From positions 434,001-498,000 of the forward strand of contig NZ_FMZX01000001.1 in the NCBI RefSeq assembly GCF_900101615.1: DNA of 64,000 nt, in the 5' to 3' direction. Below, piece after piece: positions 34,608 to 43,251 of the stretch (positions are counted from its first letter, which is position 1; every line of letters begins with the position of its first letter). The stretch comes from Belnapia rosea (GTDB taxonomy: Bacteria > Pseudomonadota > Alphaproteobacteria > Acetobacterales > Acetobacteraceae). A program made the translations under genes and the position numbers. The notes beneath the pieces are model-generated. The model was not told the DNA's origin. It made no database searches and was given only the letters and a program-made list of their open reading frames with translations.

Positions 34608-35576
34608 ATGAGAAAGCGCCAGGTCCTGGCCGCATTGCTGGGCATGCCCTTCGTCCGGCCGGCGCGGGCACAGGACGGCTTCCCGTCCCGCCCGCTGCGC
34701 TTCATCGTGCCCTTCGCGGCGGGCGGGCCGAGCGATATCGTCGCCCGCATCGTGGCGCCGCACATGGCGGCGACGCTCGGCCAGCCGGTCATTATCGAGA
34801 ACCGCCCCGGCGGCGGCGGCATGACCGGTGTCGACGTGGTGGCGAAGGCCGCGCCGGATGGCTACACCTTCGGCATCGGCAGTGCCGGGGCACTCGCCAT
34901 CGCGCCGAAGCTCGGACGCGGCACGCCCTATGACCCGCTGCGCGATCTGGCGCCGGTCACCCTTGGCGTGCTGGTGCCGGAGCCGCTGGTGGTGCCTGCC
35001 TCCTCCCCCTACCGCAGCCTCGGGGAGCTGATCGCGGATGCGAAGGCGCGGCCTGGCGCGCTCAACTTCGGCACCACCGGCAACGGCTCCATGCCGCATC
35101 TGGCGGGCGAGCAGTTCCGGGCCGCGGCGGGGCTGGACATCGTGCAGATCGCCTACAACTCCGGTGGCCAGCTCGCCACCGCCATCCTGCGCAACGAGGT
35201 GCAGCTTGGCTTCGCCGACCTGCCGGTGCTGATCCCACAGATCCAGGCGGGCGCCATGCGCGCGCTCGCGGTTGGGACGAAGGAGCGGCTGTCCTGGATT
35301 CCCGATGTACCAACCTTCGCCGAGCTCGGCCTGCCGACGGTGGATGCCAGCAACTGGCATGGCCTCTTCGCCCCGGTGCGCATGCCAGACGGGCCGCTCG
35401 CCGCCATCCGCCGGGCCGCCATCGCTGCCTTGCAGGATGAGGAGGTGCGCCGGCGACTGCACGACCAGGGCGCCATCCCCGGCGGCGGCAGCGCGGAGGA
35501 GTTCGGCGCCTTCATGCGCAGCGAATCGGAGAAATGGGGCGAGGTCATCCGTCGCAACAACATCCAGCCGGACTGA
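34608..35576 (+). CDS. Tripartite tricarboxylate transporter substrate-binding protein (Bug/TctC family)
   Basis: This is a 322-residue receptor with a short signal peptide (MRKRQVLAALLGMPF then PARAQ). The family motifs are FPSRPLRFIVPFAAGGPSD, ENRPGGGGMTGVD and APDGYTFGIGSAG. GGAGGA precedes the ATG. It is the last gene of the IclR operon and has no TctAB partners nearby. The receptor may feed the substrate used by the upstream hydrolase and CMD-like protein. Confidence 0.92.
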   Translation: MRKRQVLAALLGMPFVRPARAQDGFPSRPLRFIVPFAAGGPSDIVARIVAPHMAATLGQPVIIENRPGGGGMTGVDVVAKAAPDGYTFGIGSAGALAIAPKLGRGTPYDPLRDLAPVTLGVLVPEPLVVPASSPYRSLGELIADAKARPGALNFGTTGNGSMPHLAGEQFRAAAGLDIVQIAYNSGGQLATAILRNEVQLGFADLPVLIPQIQAGAMRALAVGTKERLSWIPDVPTFAELGLPTVDASNWHGLFAPVRMPDGPLAAIRRAAIAALQDEEVRRRLHDQGAIPGGGSAEEFGAFMRSESEKWGEVIRRNNIQPD

Positions 35577-35699
35577 CCGGCCGCGGTGGACATGGGCCGC
35601 GCCGGACGTCACGCTGGCGTGGCGCCAGCCGGGCCGGGAACGGGCGGTCCGTATGCGCCCTGTCTTACGGGACCCGCCCCGACCCTTGGGGCCGGACCC

Positions 35700-36866
35700 T
35701 CAGCCCGCCGCGGCGCGGGTGCCGCGAAGCTGCTGCCAGGCGATGACGCCAAGGGCGAGGATGAGGGCGGGCAGCACGGTGAGGTTCAGCACCGCCCAGC
35801 CGGCCTCGGCATGCACCGCGCCGGAGAGGAAGGCGGTGCAGGCGACCGTGCCGAAGACGATGGTGTCGTTCGCCGCCTGGGCGCGTACCCTCTCCTCCGG
35901 CGCGTGGGCCGTGGCGAGCAGGTTGGTCGCACCGACGAACATGAAGTTCCAGCCGATGCCGAGCAGGCCGAGCGCCAGGCCGAAATGGGCGAAGCTCTCG
36001 CCGCTGAGACCGATCGCCACGCAGAGGGCAGTCAGCGCGGCGCCGGCTACGATCACCGGGCGGACGCCGAAGCGGGCGATCAGCCGGCCGGTGACGAAGC
36101 CCGGGCCGTACATGGCGACGGCATGGATCTGGATGACCGTCGCCGAGGCGCCGACGCCGAAGCCGCAGAGCATCATCTCGACCGGAGTCGAGGTCATCAG
36201 CAGGTTCATGGTGCCATAGGCCACCATGCCGGTGATGGCAGCGGTGAGGAAGGCGGGGCGGGCGATGATCTCGGAAACCCGGGCGCCGCTGGCGTGGCGG
36301 GGCGGCGGCGGGGGCAGGCGGACCTGCGACAGCAGCGCGATGCAGAGCACCGGCAGGCAGGCCAGTACCAGATAGGTGCCGAGGAAGAGATAGGGCGGGA
36401 GCGAATCCCGCGTCGCCTTCACCAGCTCCGGCCCGAGGCTGGCGGCGAGGATGCCGCCGGTCATGACGAGGCTGATGGCGCGCGGGCGGTAGCCTGGGGA
36501 GGCCACCTCGGCGGCGGCGAAGCGGTAATGCTGGGCGATGCCGAAGCCGAGGCCGGCAGGGACGGCGCCGAGGCAATAGAGGACGAAATCCCCCATCCAG
36601 ACCCCGGCGGCGAAGGTGAGGGACCCGGCCATGGCGCCGAGCGCGCCGAGGATGAAGCCCGGTCTGCGGCCGAGCCGGGCGAAGACCATCCCGGCCGGGA
36701 TGGAGGCCGCCATGGTCGCCGTCATCTGGATGGCGACGGGCAGGGTGGAGAGCGACTTGTCCTCGGCCAGGCTGTGGCCGATCAGCGCCGCCATCACCGC
36801 CTGGCCGACGGTCGCGGCCTGCATCAGGGCCTGGCAGCAGAAAAGCAGCCAGACCTGGCGTTTCAT
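35700..36866 (-). CDS. MFS transporter
   Basis: This 388-residue permease has about 12 membrane segments. RLGRRPGFILGALGAMAGSLT is the MFS loop between helices 2 and 3, and RLIARFGVRPVIVAGA the equivalent loop of the second half. The ATG at 36866 was chosen because the helix-1 sequence starts immediately. It follows thiL by 13 bases, so it is the last gene of the long riboflavin/thiamine-linked run. The substrate is unknown; vitamin or precursor export is conceivable but not shown. Confidence 0.85.
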   Translation of the reverse strand: MKRQVWLLFCCQALMQAATVGQAVMAALIGHSLAEDKSLSTLPVAIQMTATMAASIPAGMVFARLGRRPGFILGALGAMAGSLTFAAGVWMGDFVLYCLGAVPAGLGFGIAQHYRFAAAEVASPGYRPRAISLVMTGGILAASLGPELVKATRDSLPPYLFLGTYLVLACLPVLCIALLSQVRLPPPPPRHASGARVSEIIARPAFLTAAITGMVAYGTMNLLMTSTPVEMMLCGFGVGASATVIQIHAVAMYGPGFVTGRLIARFGVRPVIVAGAALTALCVAIGLSGESFAHFGLALGLLGIGWNFMFVGATNLLATAHAPEERVRAQAANDTIVFGTVACTAFLSGAVHAEAGWAVLNLTVLPALILALGVIAWQQLRGTRAAAG

Positions 36867-36879
36867 CGCCGCATCGTTG

Positions 36880-37845
36880 CTAGAAATGGCTCCATCCCCC
36901 CACCGGGAGCGCCATGGGGGCACCCTCCGGTCCTTGGACCAGGACCTCTGCGGGCCCTTCGGTGAATTGGCCGATCCGCGTCACCGGGATGCCGGTCGGG
37001 GCCGCGAGGGCCGCGATGCCGGCGCCGGGCGGGGCGGCGAAGAGCAATTCGTAATCATCGCCGCCGGCCAGGGCCAGCGGCAGCAGCGCCGGGTCTGCCA
37101 TGACCAGGGCGCGGGCGGCGGGGGAGAGCGGCACCGCATCCGCCTGGATCACGGCGCCGCAGCCGGCGGCGCGGCAGAGATGGCCGCAATCCTGGACGAG
37201 GCCATCGGAGACATCCATCGCCGCCCGGGCATGGCCGGCCAGCGCCGCGCCGAGGGCGAGGCGGGGCTCCGGCAGGCGGTAGCGGCGGGCGAGATGGCCC
37301 TCGGCATCGGCCGGGAGGTGCCCCTGCAGCACGCGGAGTCCGAGGGCCCCGTCGCCGATGGTGCCGGAGACCCAGATCTCGTCGCCTGGGCGGGCGCCGG
37401 CGCGGCGGAGCGCGGCACCGGGGGCAACGGTGCCCAAGATGGTCAGCGACAGGCTGATGGGCCCTGGGGTCGAGACGGTATCGCCGCCAAGGACGGAAAG
37501 GCCGAACTGCCGCTGGTCCTCGGCCAGCCCGGCAACGAAGCCGGCGAGCCAGCCTGGCGGCAGATCACGCGGCAGGGCGGTCGTCATCAGGTAGCCGAGC
37601 GGCGTGGCCCCCATGGCGGCGAGGTCGGAAAGGTTCACCCGCAGCAGCTTGCGGCCGATGGTCTCGGGCGGATCCCCGGGCAGGAAATGCACGCCCGCCA
37701 CCATGGCATCGGCAGCCAGCACCAGCTGGCGGCCAAGGGGCGGGTCGAGCAGGGCCGCGTCATCGGCGAGACCAAGGGCTTCCGGCCCGGCAAGGGGCAG
37801 GAAGTGCCGGGCGATCAGGGCGAATTCGGCGGGCGGCGCGGCCAC
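36880..37845 (-). CDS. thiL: Thiamine-monophosphate kinase
   Basis: This 321-residue enzyme makes thiamine diphosphate from thiamine phosphate and ATP. Typical ThiL blocks are GLADDAALLDPP (metal-binding Asp pair), VLAADAMVAGVHFLPGDPP, VNLSDLAAMGATPLGYL, MDVSDGLVQD and AGGDDYELLFA. The start codon is GTG at 37845, 3 bases after the nusB stop codon. It should be functional. Its place after nusB is the usual alphaproteobacterial order. Confidence 0.95.
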   Translation of the reverse strand: MAAPPAEFALIARHFLPLAGPEALGLADDAALLDPPLGRQLVLAADAMVAGVHFLPGDPPETIGRKLLRVNLSDLAAMGATPLGYLMTTALPRDLPPGWLAGFVAGLAEDQRQFGLSVLGGDTVSTPGPISLSLTILGTVAPGAALRRAGARPGDEIWVSGTIGDGALGLRVLQGHLPADAEGHLARRYRLPEPRLALGAALAGHARAAMDVSDGLVQDCGHLCRAAGCGAVIQADAVPLSPAARALVMADPALLPLALAGGDDYELLFAAPPGAGIAALAAPTGIPVTRIGQFTEGPAEVLVQGPEGAPMALPVGGWSHF

Positions 37846-37848
37846 GGC

Positions 37849-38496
37849 TTACTTCCGGCCGGCGGCGAATTCCTCCGGCCGCAGGCTGCGGGCCAGCGCG
37901 TCGAGCACGCCATTGGCGAAGCGCGGCTCCTCGCCGCCGAAGAAGCCATGGGCGATGTCGAGATACTCGTTGATCACGACGCGGGCCGGAGGCTGTCCGC
38001 CGCCTTCGGCGAATTCGGCGCAGGCGGCGCGGAGCAGGGCGCGCAGCACCGGGTCGAGCCGCATCATCGGCCAGTCGGCATCGAGATGGTTGGCGATGAT
38101 GCCGTCCAGCCGATCGCCATTCTTCGCCGCGGTGCGGACGATGGTGCCGAAGAGCGGCCTGTCCGCCTCGGGCACGCCGCCTTCCTCATAGCCGCCGCCG
38201 ATGCGGTGGCTGAGGAATTGCTGGATGACGGCCTCGGCCGACTCGCCGGTCTGCTCGCTCTGGTAGAGGGCCTGGACGGCGGCGACGCGGGCGCCGGTGC
38301 GCGGGCGGCCGCCCTTGCCCTGCGGGCCGCCGGCGGGGCGCTTGCCGCGGGGCTTGGCGGTGACGGGCTTGCCGGTTGCCGGCTGGGCACCCGGCTTCGG
38401 CGCCTCCGGCGTGCCGGCCTGCTCCGCCTCCATCTCGGCGCGGAGCCTGTCGAGCTCGCTGGTGCCGAGGTTGGAGGTCTTCCAGGTGCCGCTCAT
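37849..38496 (-). CDS. nusB: Transcription antitermination factor NusB
   Basis: This 215-residue protein has the helical NusB domain after residue about 65: RVAAVQALYQSEQTGESAE, then DPVLRALLRAACAEFAEGG and INEYLDIAHGFFGGEEPRF. NusB binds boxA RNA with NusE for rRNA antitermination. The first 60 residues are a Lys/Pro/Gly-rich extension absent from short homologues. The gene overlaps ribH by 4 bases (ATGA), the classical ribH-nusB pairing. Confidence 0.94.
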   Translation of the reverse strand: MSGTWKTSNLGTSELDRLRAEMEAEQAGTPEAPKPGAQPATGKPVTAKPRGKRPAGGPQGKGGRPRTGARVAAVQALYQSEQTGESAEAVIQQFLSHRIGGGYEEGGVPEADRPLFGTIVRTAAKNGDRLDGIIANHLDADWPMMRLDPVLRALLRAACAEFAEGGGQPPARVVINEYLDIAHGFFGGEEPRFANGVLDALARSLRPEEFAAGRK

Positions 38497-38993
38497 GCGA
38501 GGCCCCAGCGGCGCCGCAGCGCCACCTGGCCGAGCAGCGCATGGGCCGCCTCGGCGCCCTTGTTGTGGCGGTCATCGGCCGAGCGGGCCTCGGCCTGGGC
38601 GAGGCTGTCGACCGTCAGCAGGCCGAAGCCGATGGCGGCGCCGCGCTCGGTCGAGACATTCATCACCCCCTGGCAGACCGCGGCGCAGATGAAGTCGTAA
38701 TGGTCGGTCTCGCCCTTCACCACGCAGCCGAGCAGCAGGAAGCCGTCATAGCGGGTGGATTTCGCGCCCTTGGAAGGCTGGCTGAGCGCCATGCGCAGCG
38801 CCGCCGGCAGCTCGAAGGCGCCGGCAACCTCGACGACCTCCGCCGTGGCTTCCGCCTCGGCAAAGACGCGCTGGGCGCCGCGCAGCATGCCGCCCACCAC
38901 ATCGGCGTAATAGGGCGCCTGGATCACCAGCAGATGCGGCGCCGGCCCGTCCAGCGGCCGCGCCTGGCGTTCCGGCGCATCGATCGTACTCAT
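38493..38993 (-). CDS. ribH: 6,7-dimethyl-8-ribityllumazine synthase
   Basis: This 166-residue enzyme condenses ribulose-derived butanone phosphate with the aminopyrimidine. Key segments are VAGAFELPAALRMAL, LLGCVVKGETDHYDFIC (KGxTxHxxxI-type substrate and catalytic His region), and FGLLTVDSLAQAEARS, where family members usually have NCxxxEQA and here VDSLAQA. Its start lies directly after the ribB-X stop codon (TGAATG). The canonical Asn and Cys of the last block are changed, which is tolerated in many homologues. Confidence 0.93.
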   Translation of the reverse strand: MSTIDAPERQARPLDGPAPHLLVIQAPYYADVVGGMLRGAQRVFAEAEATAEVVEVAGAFELPAALRMALSQPSKGAKSTRYDGFLLLGCVVKGETDHYDFICAAVCQGVMNVSTERGAAIGFGLLTVDSLAQAEARSADDRHNKGAEAAHALLGQVALRRRWGLA

Positions 38994-40127
38994 TCAATCA
39001 TCCTTCCTGACCAGCGCGCGCGTCTCCACCACGCGCAGGCCATAACCCTCGAGGCCGACGATGGGCCGAGGGTTGTTCGATAGCCGTATCATGTCGCGGA
39101 CCCCGAGATCGGCCAGGATCTGCGCGCCGATCCCATAGTCCCGGATCTCGGGCGGCGCCACCCGGCGGTCGCGGTTGTTCCTCACCTGCTCGCTCATATT
39201 GTCCGGCCGCCAGTCGCGGATGATGACGATCACGCCGCGGCCGGCCGTCTCGATCATCCGCATGGAGTCATGCAGGTCCGCCGTGCCGGCACCGAGGACG
39301 ATGTCGTGCAGCAGGTTGGCGGCATGCATCCGCACATGCACGGGACCGGGGGCGCTGACATCGCCGCGGATGAGGGCCAGGTGTTCGCCGGGGGCGAGGG
39401 TGTTGGCATAGACGACGAGGCGCCAGTCGCCGCCGACCGGGTGGTCGATATGGCCCTCGGAGAGGCGGCGGACCAGGCGCTCGGTGCGGCGCCGATGGGC
39501 GATCAGGTCGGCGATGGTGCCGAGCTTCAGGCCGTGATGCTGGGCGAAGGCGACGAGGTCCGGCATCCGCGCCATGGTGCCGTCGTCGTTCATGATCTCG
39601 CAGATCACGCCCGAGGGGTTGAGGCCGGCGAGGCGGGCAAGGTCGACCGAGGCCTCGGTATGGCCGGCGCGGACCAGCGTGCCGCCGTCGCGCGCCACCA
39701 GCGGGAAGACATGGCCGGGGGTGACGATATGCTCCCGCCCCATTTCCGGGTTGATGGCGACGGCGACGGTATGGGCGCGGTCGGCAGCCGAGATACCGGT
39801 GGTGACGCCGTCCTTCGCCTCGATCGAGACGGTGAAGGCCGTCGCGTGGCGCGTGCCGTTGGCCTGGGCCATCAGCGGCAGGCCGAGCTGCTCGACCCGG
39901 CGCCGGTCCATCGCCAGGCAGATCAGGCCGCGGGCGAAGCGGGCCATGAAATTGATGGCGTCGGGCGTCGCGAACTGGGCCGGGATGACGAGGTCGCCCT
40001 CATTCTCCCGGTCCTCGTCATCGACCAGGATGAACATCCGGCCGCGCCGGGCCTCCTCGATCAGCTCCTCGGTCGGGGAGATGAACTCGGCGAAATTGAT
40101 GGTCTTGGTCGCCACCGCGCCGGTCAT
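38994..40127 (-). CDS. ribB: 3,4-dihydroxy-2-butanone-4-phosphate synthase with degenerate GTP cyclohydrolase II domain (RibBX type)
   Basis: This 377-residue protein begins with a complete DHBP synthase domain: DDEDRENEGD at residues 36-45, then GREHIVTPGHVFPLVA and HTEASVDLARLAG. The C-terminal domain aligns with GTP cyclohydrolase II, but the zinc Cys triad and surrounding motif are missing: HVRMHAANLLHDIVLG stands where the enzyme has the Cys-rich block. GTP cyclohydrolase activity is therefore not expected and must come from another locus. Alphaproteobacterial RibBX proteins of this type are known. It overlaps ribE by 4 bases. Confidence 0.93.
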   Translation of the reverse strand: MTGAVATKTINFAEFISPTEELIEEARRGRMFILVDDEDRENEGDLVIPAQFATPDAINFMARFARGLICLAMDRRRVEQLGLPLMAQANGTRHATAFTVSIEAKDGVTTGISAADRAHTVAVAINPEMGREHIVTPGHVFPLVARDGGTLVRAGHTEASVDLARLAGLNPSGVICEIMNDDGTMARMPDLVAFAQHHGLKLGTIADLIAHRRRTERLVRRLSEGHIDHPVGGDWRLVVYANTLAPGEHLALIRGDVSAPGPVHVRMHAANLLHDIVLGAGTADLHDSMRMIETAGRGVIVIIRDWRPDNMSEQVRNNRDRRVAPPEIRDYGIGAQILADLGVRDMIRLSNNPRPIVGLEGYGLRVVETRALVRKDD

Positions 40128-40759
40128 GCCACTTCTCCCCTGGCGGAAAGTCCCTGAAAGGAAACGAGGCGCGCCACGTAGCGCGCCAGGGTGTCGATCT
40201 CGATATTGACGTGGCCGCCCGGCTGCAGCGTGCCGAAGGTGGTCACGGCCGCCGTATGCGGGATGACGTTGACGCCGAAGACCGCCCCGTCGACCTCGTT
40301 CACGGTGAGCGAGACGCCGTCGATCGCCACCGAGCCCTTGGCGGCGACGAAGGGGGCGAGGTGCTCCGGCAGGCGGAACCGCCAGCGGACGGAGCCGTTC
40401 TCCGGCACGGCCGAGAGAACCTCGGCGACGCCATCGACATGGCCGGAGACGAGGTGGCCGCCGAGCTCGTCGCCCATGCGGAGCGAGCGCTCGAGATTGA
40501 TGCGGCTGCCGGGAGCGAGGCGGCCGAGGGTGGTCTTGGAGAGGCTCTCGGCCGAGGCATCGATCGCGAACCAGTCGCCACCCAGCTGCACCGCCGTCAG
40601 GCAGCAGCCGGAACAGGCGATGGAGGCGCCGATCACGGCGGGGGCCGGATCGGCCAGGAAGGCGGGGGAGGTGCCGATGACGATGCGCATGTCGTTGCCA
40701 TCGCCCAGCGGCTGGATTTCCCGCACCGTGCCAAGATCCGTCACGATCCCGGTGAACAT
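40124..40759 (-). CDS. ribE: Riboflavin synthase alpha subunit
   Basis: This 211-residue enzyme disproportionates two lumazines to riboflavin. It shows the doubled lumazine-binding fold: MFTGIVTDLGTV at the N-terminus, IACSGCCLTAV, LGGHLVSGHVDGVAEV linking the repeats, and VAIDGVSLTVNEV in the second. The ATG at 40759 begins the standard MFTGI start, 10 residues inside a longer frame. The gene overlaps ribD by 19 bases and ribB-X by 4. Confidence 0.95.
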   Translation of the reverse strand: MFTGIVTDLGTVREIQPLGDGNDMRIVIGTSPAFLADPAPAVIGASIACSGCCLTAVQLGGDWFAIDASAESLSKTTLGRLAPGSRINLERSLRMGDELGGHLVSGHVDGVAEVLSAVPENGSVRWRFRLPEHLAPFVAAKGSVAIDGVSLTVNEVDGAVFGVNVIPHTAAVTTFGTLQPGGHVNIEIDTLARYVARLVSFQGLSARGEVA

Positions 40760-41853
40760 CGCCCGCACTCCTCGAATTCGGTCAGCCAATCCTGGCCCAG
40801 CGGTCGGCTGGCAATCCTGTGAAATCTGGGCATGGCGGAAAGCAGGGCAAGCGGCAAGGGCTGGACGGCGGGCAGGCCATCGCCGCCCATGATGCCCGGC
40901 GCGTGGAACCAGGCGAGGCGGTTGACGAAACCGCCGCGCAGCAGCCCGGCCGCGAGCCCCGCCCCGCCCTCGGCCAGCACCCGCGTCACCCCGCGCTGGG
41001 CCAGCGCGCCGAGCAGGGCGGCGAGGTCGAGCCCTGGCCTGGCACGGGGGATGGGGAGGATCTGCACCCCGGCCTCCTGATAGGGGGCCAGCACGCCGGG
41101 GCGCTGGTTGGTGCGCGTGGCGATCCAGGTCGGCACCTCGCGCGCCGTCCGCACCAGGCGGGAGGCAAGCGGGGTGCGGAGGCGGCTGTCGGCCACCACC
41201 CGGGCCAGCGGCACGCGCGCCGTGCCGGGGAGGCGGGCGGTCAGCTCCGGGTCATCGGCCAGCACCGTGCCGCTGCCGACCAGGATGGCGTCATGCCGGG
41301 CGCGCAGCGCATGCGCCTCGCGCCGGGCCTCGGGGCCGGTGATCCACTGGCTCTCGCCCGAGGCGGTGGCGATGCGGCCGTCGAGGGTCGTCGCCAGTTT
41401 CAGCGTGACGAGGGGGAGGCCCCGGGTGATGCGGCGGGAGAAGCCGGCATTCTGGGCACGGGCCTCCTCGCCCAGCAGGCCGAGCTCAACGATCACGCCC
41501 GCCTCGCGCAGGCGCTGCAGGCCGCGGCCGTCGACGCGGGGGTCCGGGTCGCCGGTCGCGACGACGACGCGGGCGATGCCGGCGCGGATCAGCGCGTCGC
41601 AGCAGGGCGGGGTGCGGCCCCAATGGGAGCAGGGCTCGAGAGTGACATAGGCGGTGGCGCCGTGCGCGGCCTCCCCGGCACGGGCCAGCGCCTCCACCTC
41701 GGCATGGGGGCGGCCGCCGGGCTGGGTCCAGCCACGGCCGATCACCTGCCCCTCCCGCACCAGCACGCAGCCGACCGAGGGATTCGGCCAGGTATTGCCA
41801 AGGCCCCGCCGCGCCAGCGCCAGCGCGGCGGCCATATGCTCCCGATCCGTCAT
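40741..41853 (-). CDS. ribD: Bifunctional diaminohydroxyphosphoribosylaminopyrimidine deaminase / reductase
   Basis: This 370-residue enzyme catalyses deamination and reduction in riboflavin synthesis. The N-terminal cytidine-deaminase-like domain has zinc ligands His50 and Glu52 in RPHAEVEAL and Cys75 and Cys84 in PCSHWGRTPPC. The C-terminal reductase domain shows TLKLATTLDGRIATASGESQW, GSGTVLADDPELTAR and LAEGGAGLAAGLL. ATG at 41853 is preferred to a GTG three codons upstream. It lies 8 bases after the histidine kinase stop codon. Confidence 0.95.
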   Translation of the reverse strand: MTDREHMAAALALARRGLGNTWPNPSVGCVLVREGQVIGRGWTQPGGRPHAEVEALARAGEAAHGATAYVTLEPCSHWGRTPPCCDALIRAGIARVVVATGDPDPRVDGRGLQRLREAGVIVELGLLGEEARAQNAGFSRRITRGLPLVTLKLATTLDGRIATASGESQWITGPEARREAHALRARHDAILVGSGTVLADDPELTARLPGTARVPLARVVADSRLRTPLASRLVRTAREVPTWIATRTNQRPGVLAPYQEAGVQILPIPRARPGLDLAALLGALAQRGVTRVLAEGGAGLAAGLLRGGFVNRLAWFHAPGIMGGDGLPAVQPLPLALLSAMPRFHRIASRPLGQDWLTEFEECGRCSPGS

Positions 41854-41861
41854 GCGGCGCA

Positions 41862-43232
41862 CTATGGGCCGCCCGGGGCGGGGCGCGAAGGGGCCGGAAG
41901 GGCGAGCTCGACCCGGAGGCCGGGCCGCGCATCGCCGAGGGTGAGGCGGGCGCCATGCAACTCCGCCACCGCGGCGACGAGGGCCAGGCCGAGGCCGGCG
42001 CCGGGCCGGCTGCGGGCGGCGTCCAGGCGGTGGAAGCGGCGGAGCACGGCCTCGCGCTGGTCGGGCGGGATGCCCTCGCCGTCATCCTCGACGACGAGGC
42101 TGGGGTCCGGGGTGAGGGCGAGGCGGATGCGGCCGCCCTCCCGGCCATGCTTCACGGCATTCTCGAGGAGGTTGGCCAGGGCCTGGGTCAGCAACTCGCG
42201 GTCGCCATGGGCGGTGATGCCTGGGGCGATGGCGGTCTCGAGGCGCTGGCCGCGCTCCTCGGCGGCGGGGGCGTAGACCTCGGCGACGGTGGCGGCGAGG
42301 GCGGAGAGGTCGAGCGGGGCGAAGCCGGCCTGGCGGGCGCCGCTCTCGACCTGGGCGATGCGGAGCAGGGCGGCGAAGATCTCGAGCAGGCTCTCGCAAT
42401 CCTGCAGCGCGGCCTCCGTCGCGGCGCGCCAGCCGGCATCGTCCGGGGCGCGGAGGGCGGTCTCCAGCCGCCCGCGCAGGCGGGTGAGGGGCGTGCGCAG
42501 GTCATGGGCGATGTCGTCGGTGACCTGGCGGAGGGTCTGCATCAGCCCCTGCACCCGGTCGAGTGCGGCGTTGATGCGGCGGGCGAGGCGGTCGAACTCA
42601 TCGCCGCCGGTGCGGACGGGGAGGCGATGGGCGATCTCGCCGGCCTCGACCCGGGCGAGCGCGGCATCCATGGCGGCGGCGCGGCGGGTGACGCCACGGC
42701 CCATCAGCAGCCCACCCATCAGGCCGAGCAGCATGGCGCCGCCGCCGACCCAGCCGGCCGCGCCGAGCAGGAGCGATTCGAGCTGGCGCACCGGGCCGAC
42801 ATCCCGTGCGACGATGAGGAAGCCGCCGCCGGGCAGCGGGGTGCCGAGGGCCAGCAGCTCCGGCGACTCGGCCTCCTTCAGGCCTTCGAGGCGCAGTGTG
42901 GCCCAGCCGGGGGCGCGGGGGGCGCTGGCGAGGTTGCCGGCGAGGCGTTCGCCATCCGGGGCGGCCAGGAGGTAGTATTGCGTGCCGCTGCGGTCGGCGC
43001 CGAGCCGGGCCTCGATGGAGACGGCCAGCGACCGCACCCCGCCGAGCCGCGCCGCCTGGGCCAGCACCCCGCTGTCGCGGTCGACCTCCTGGGCGAGCTG
43101 CCGGAGGGCAAAGCCGGTGGTCGCCCACCAGGCGACGCCGGAGAGTGCCGCGGTGCCGAGCAGCGTCAGCAGCAGGTGCAGCAGCGTGACGCGGAAGGCC
43201 GTGGTGCGCCACCAGCGGGTGGATTGCTCCAT
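41862..43232 (-). CDS. Sensor histidine kinase (OmpR-system type)
   Basis: This 456-residue membrane kinase has a first transmembrane helix at residues about 12-35 (TLLHLLLTLLGTAALSGVAWW) and a second around 150-175, with a periplasmic sensor domain between. A HAMP linker follows. The phospho-acceptor is His243 in DDIAHDLRTPLTRLRG. ATPase boxes are NLLENAVKHG (N), VEDDGEGIP (G1) and PGAGLGLALV (G2). The ATG at 43232 gives a proper membrane anchor and lies 19 bases after the response regulator gene. Its signal is unknown. Confidence 0.92.
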   Translation of the reverse strand: MEQSTRWWRTTAFRVTLLHLLLTLLGTAALSGVAWWATTGFALRQLAQEVDRDSGVLAQAARLGGVRSLAVSIEARLGADRSGTQYYLLAAPDGERLAGNLASAPRAPGWATLRLEGLKEAESPELLALGTPLPGGGFLIVARDVGPVRQLESLLLGAAGWVGGGAMLLGLMGGLLMGRGVTRRAAAMDAALARVEAGEIAHRLPVRTGGDEFDRLARRINAALDRVQGLMQTLRQVTDDIAHDLRTPLTRLRGRLETALRAPDDAGWRAATEAALQDCESLLEIFAALLRIAQVESGARQAGFAPLDLSALAATVAEVYAPAAEERGQRLETAIAPGITAHGDRELLTQALANLLENAVKHGREGGRIRLALTPDPSLVVEDDGEGIPPDQREAVLRRFHRLDAARSRPGAGLGLALVAAVAELHGARLTLGDARPGLRVELALPAPSRPAPGGP

Positions 43233-43251
43233 GCCGGCGACCTTGGGAGAC

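Noticed and set aside
33444-35612. A 722-codon minus-strand frame opposite the amidohydrolase and TctC genes
   Set aside because: It lies antisense to two clearly assigned genes and shows only compositional bias.
41854-41900. An FMN riboswitch before ribD
   Set aside because: The histidine kinase gene ends 8 bases before ribD, leaving no room for the conserved riboswitch fold, and no RFN-type text was seen.
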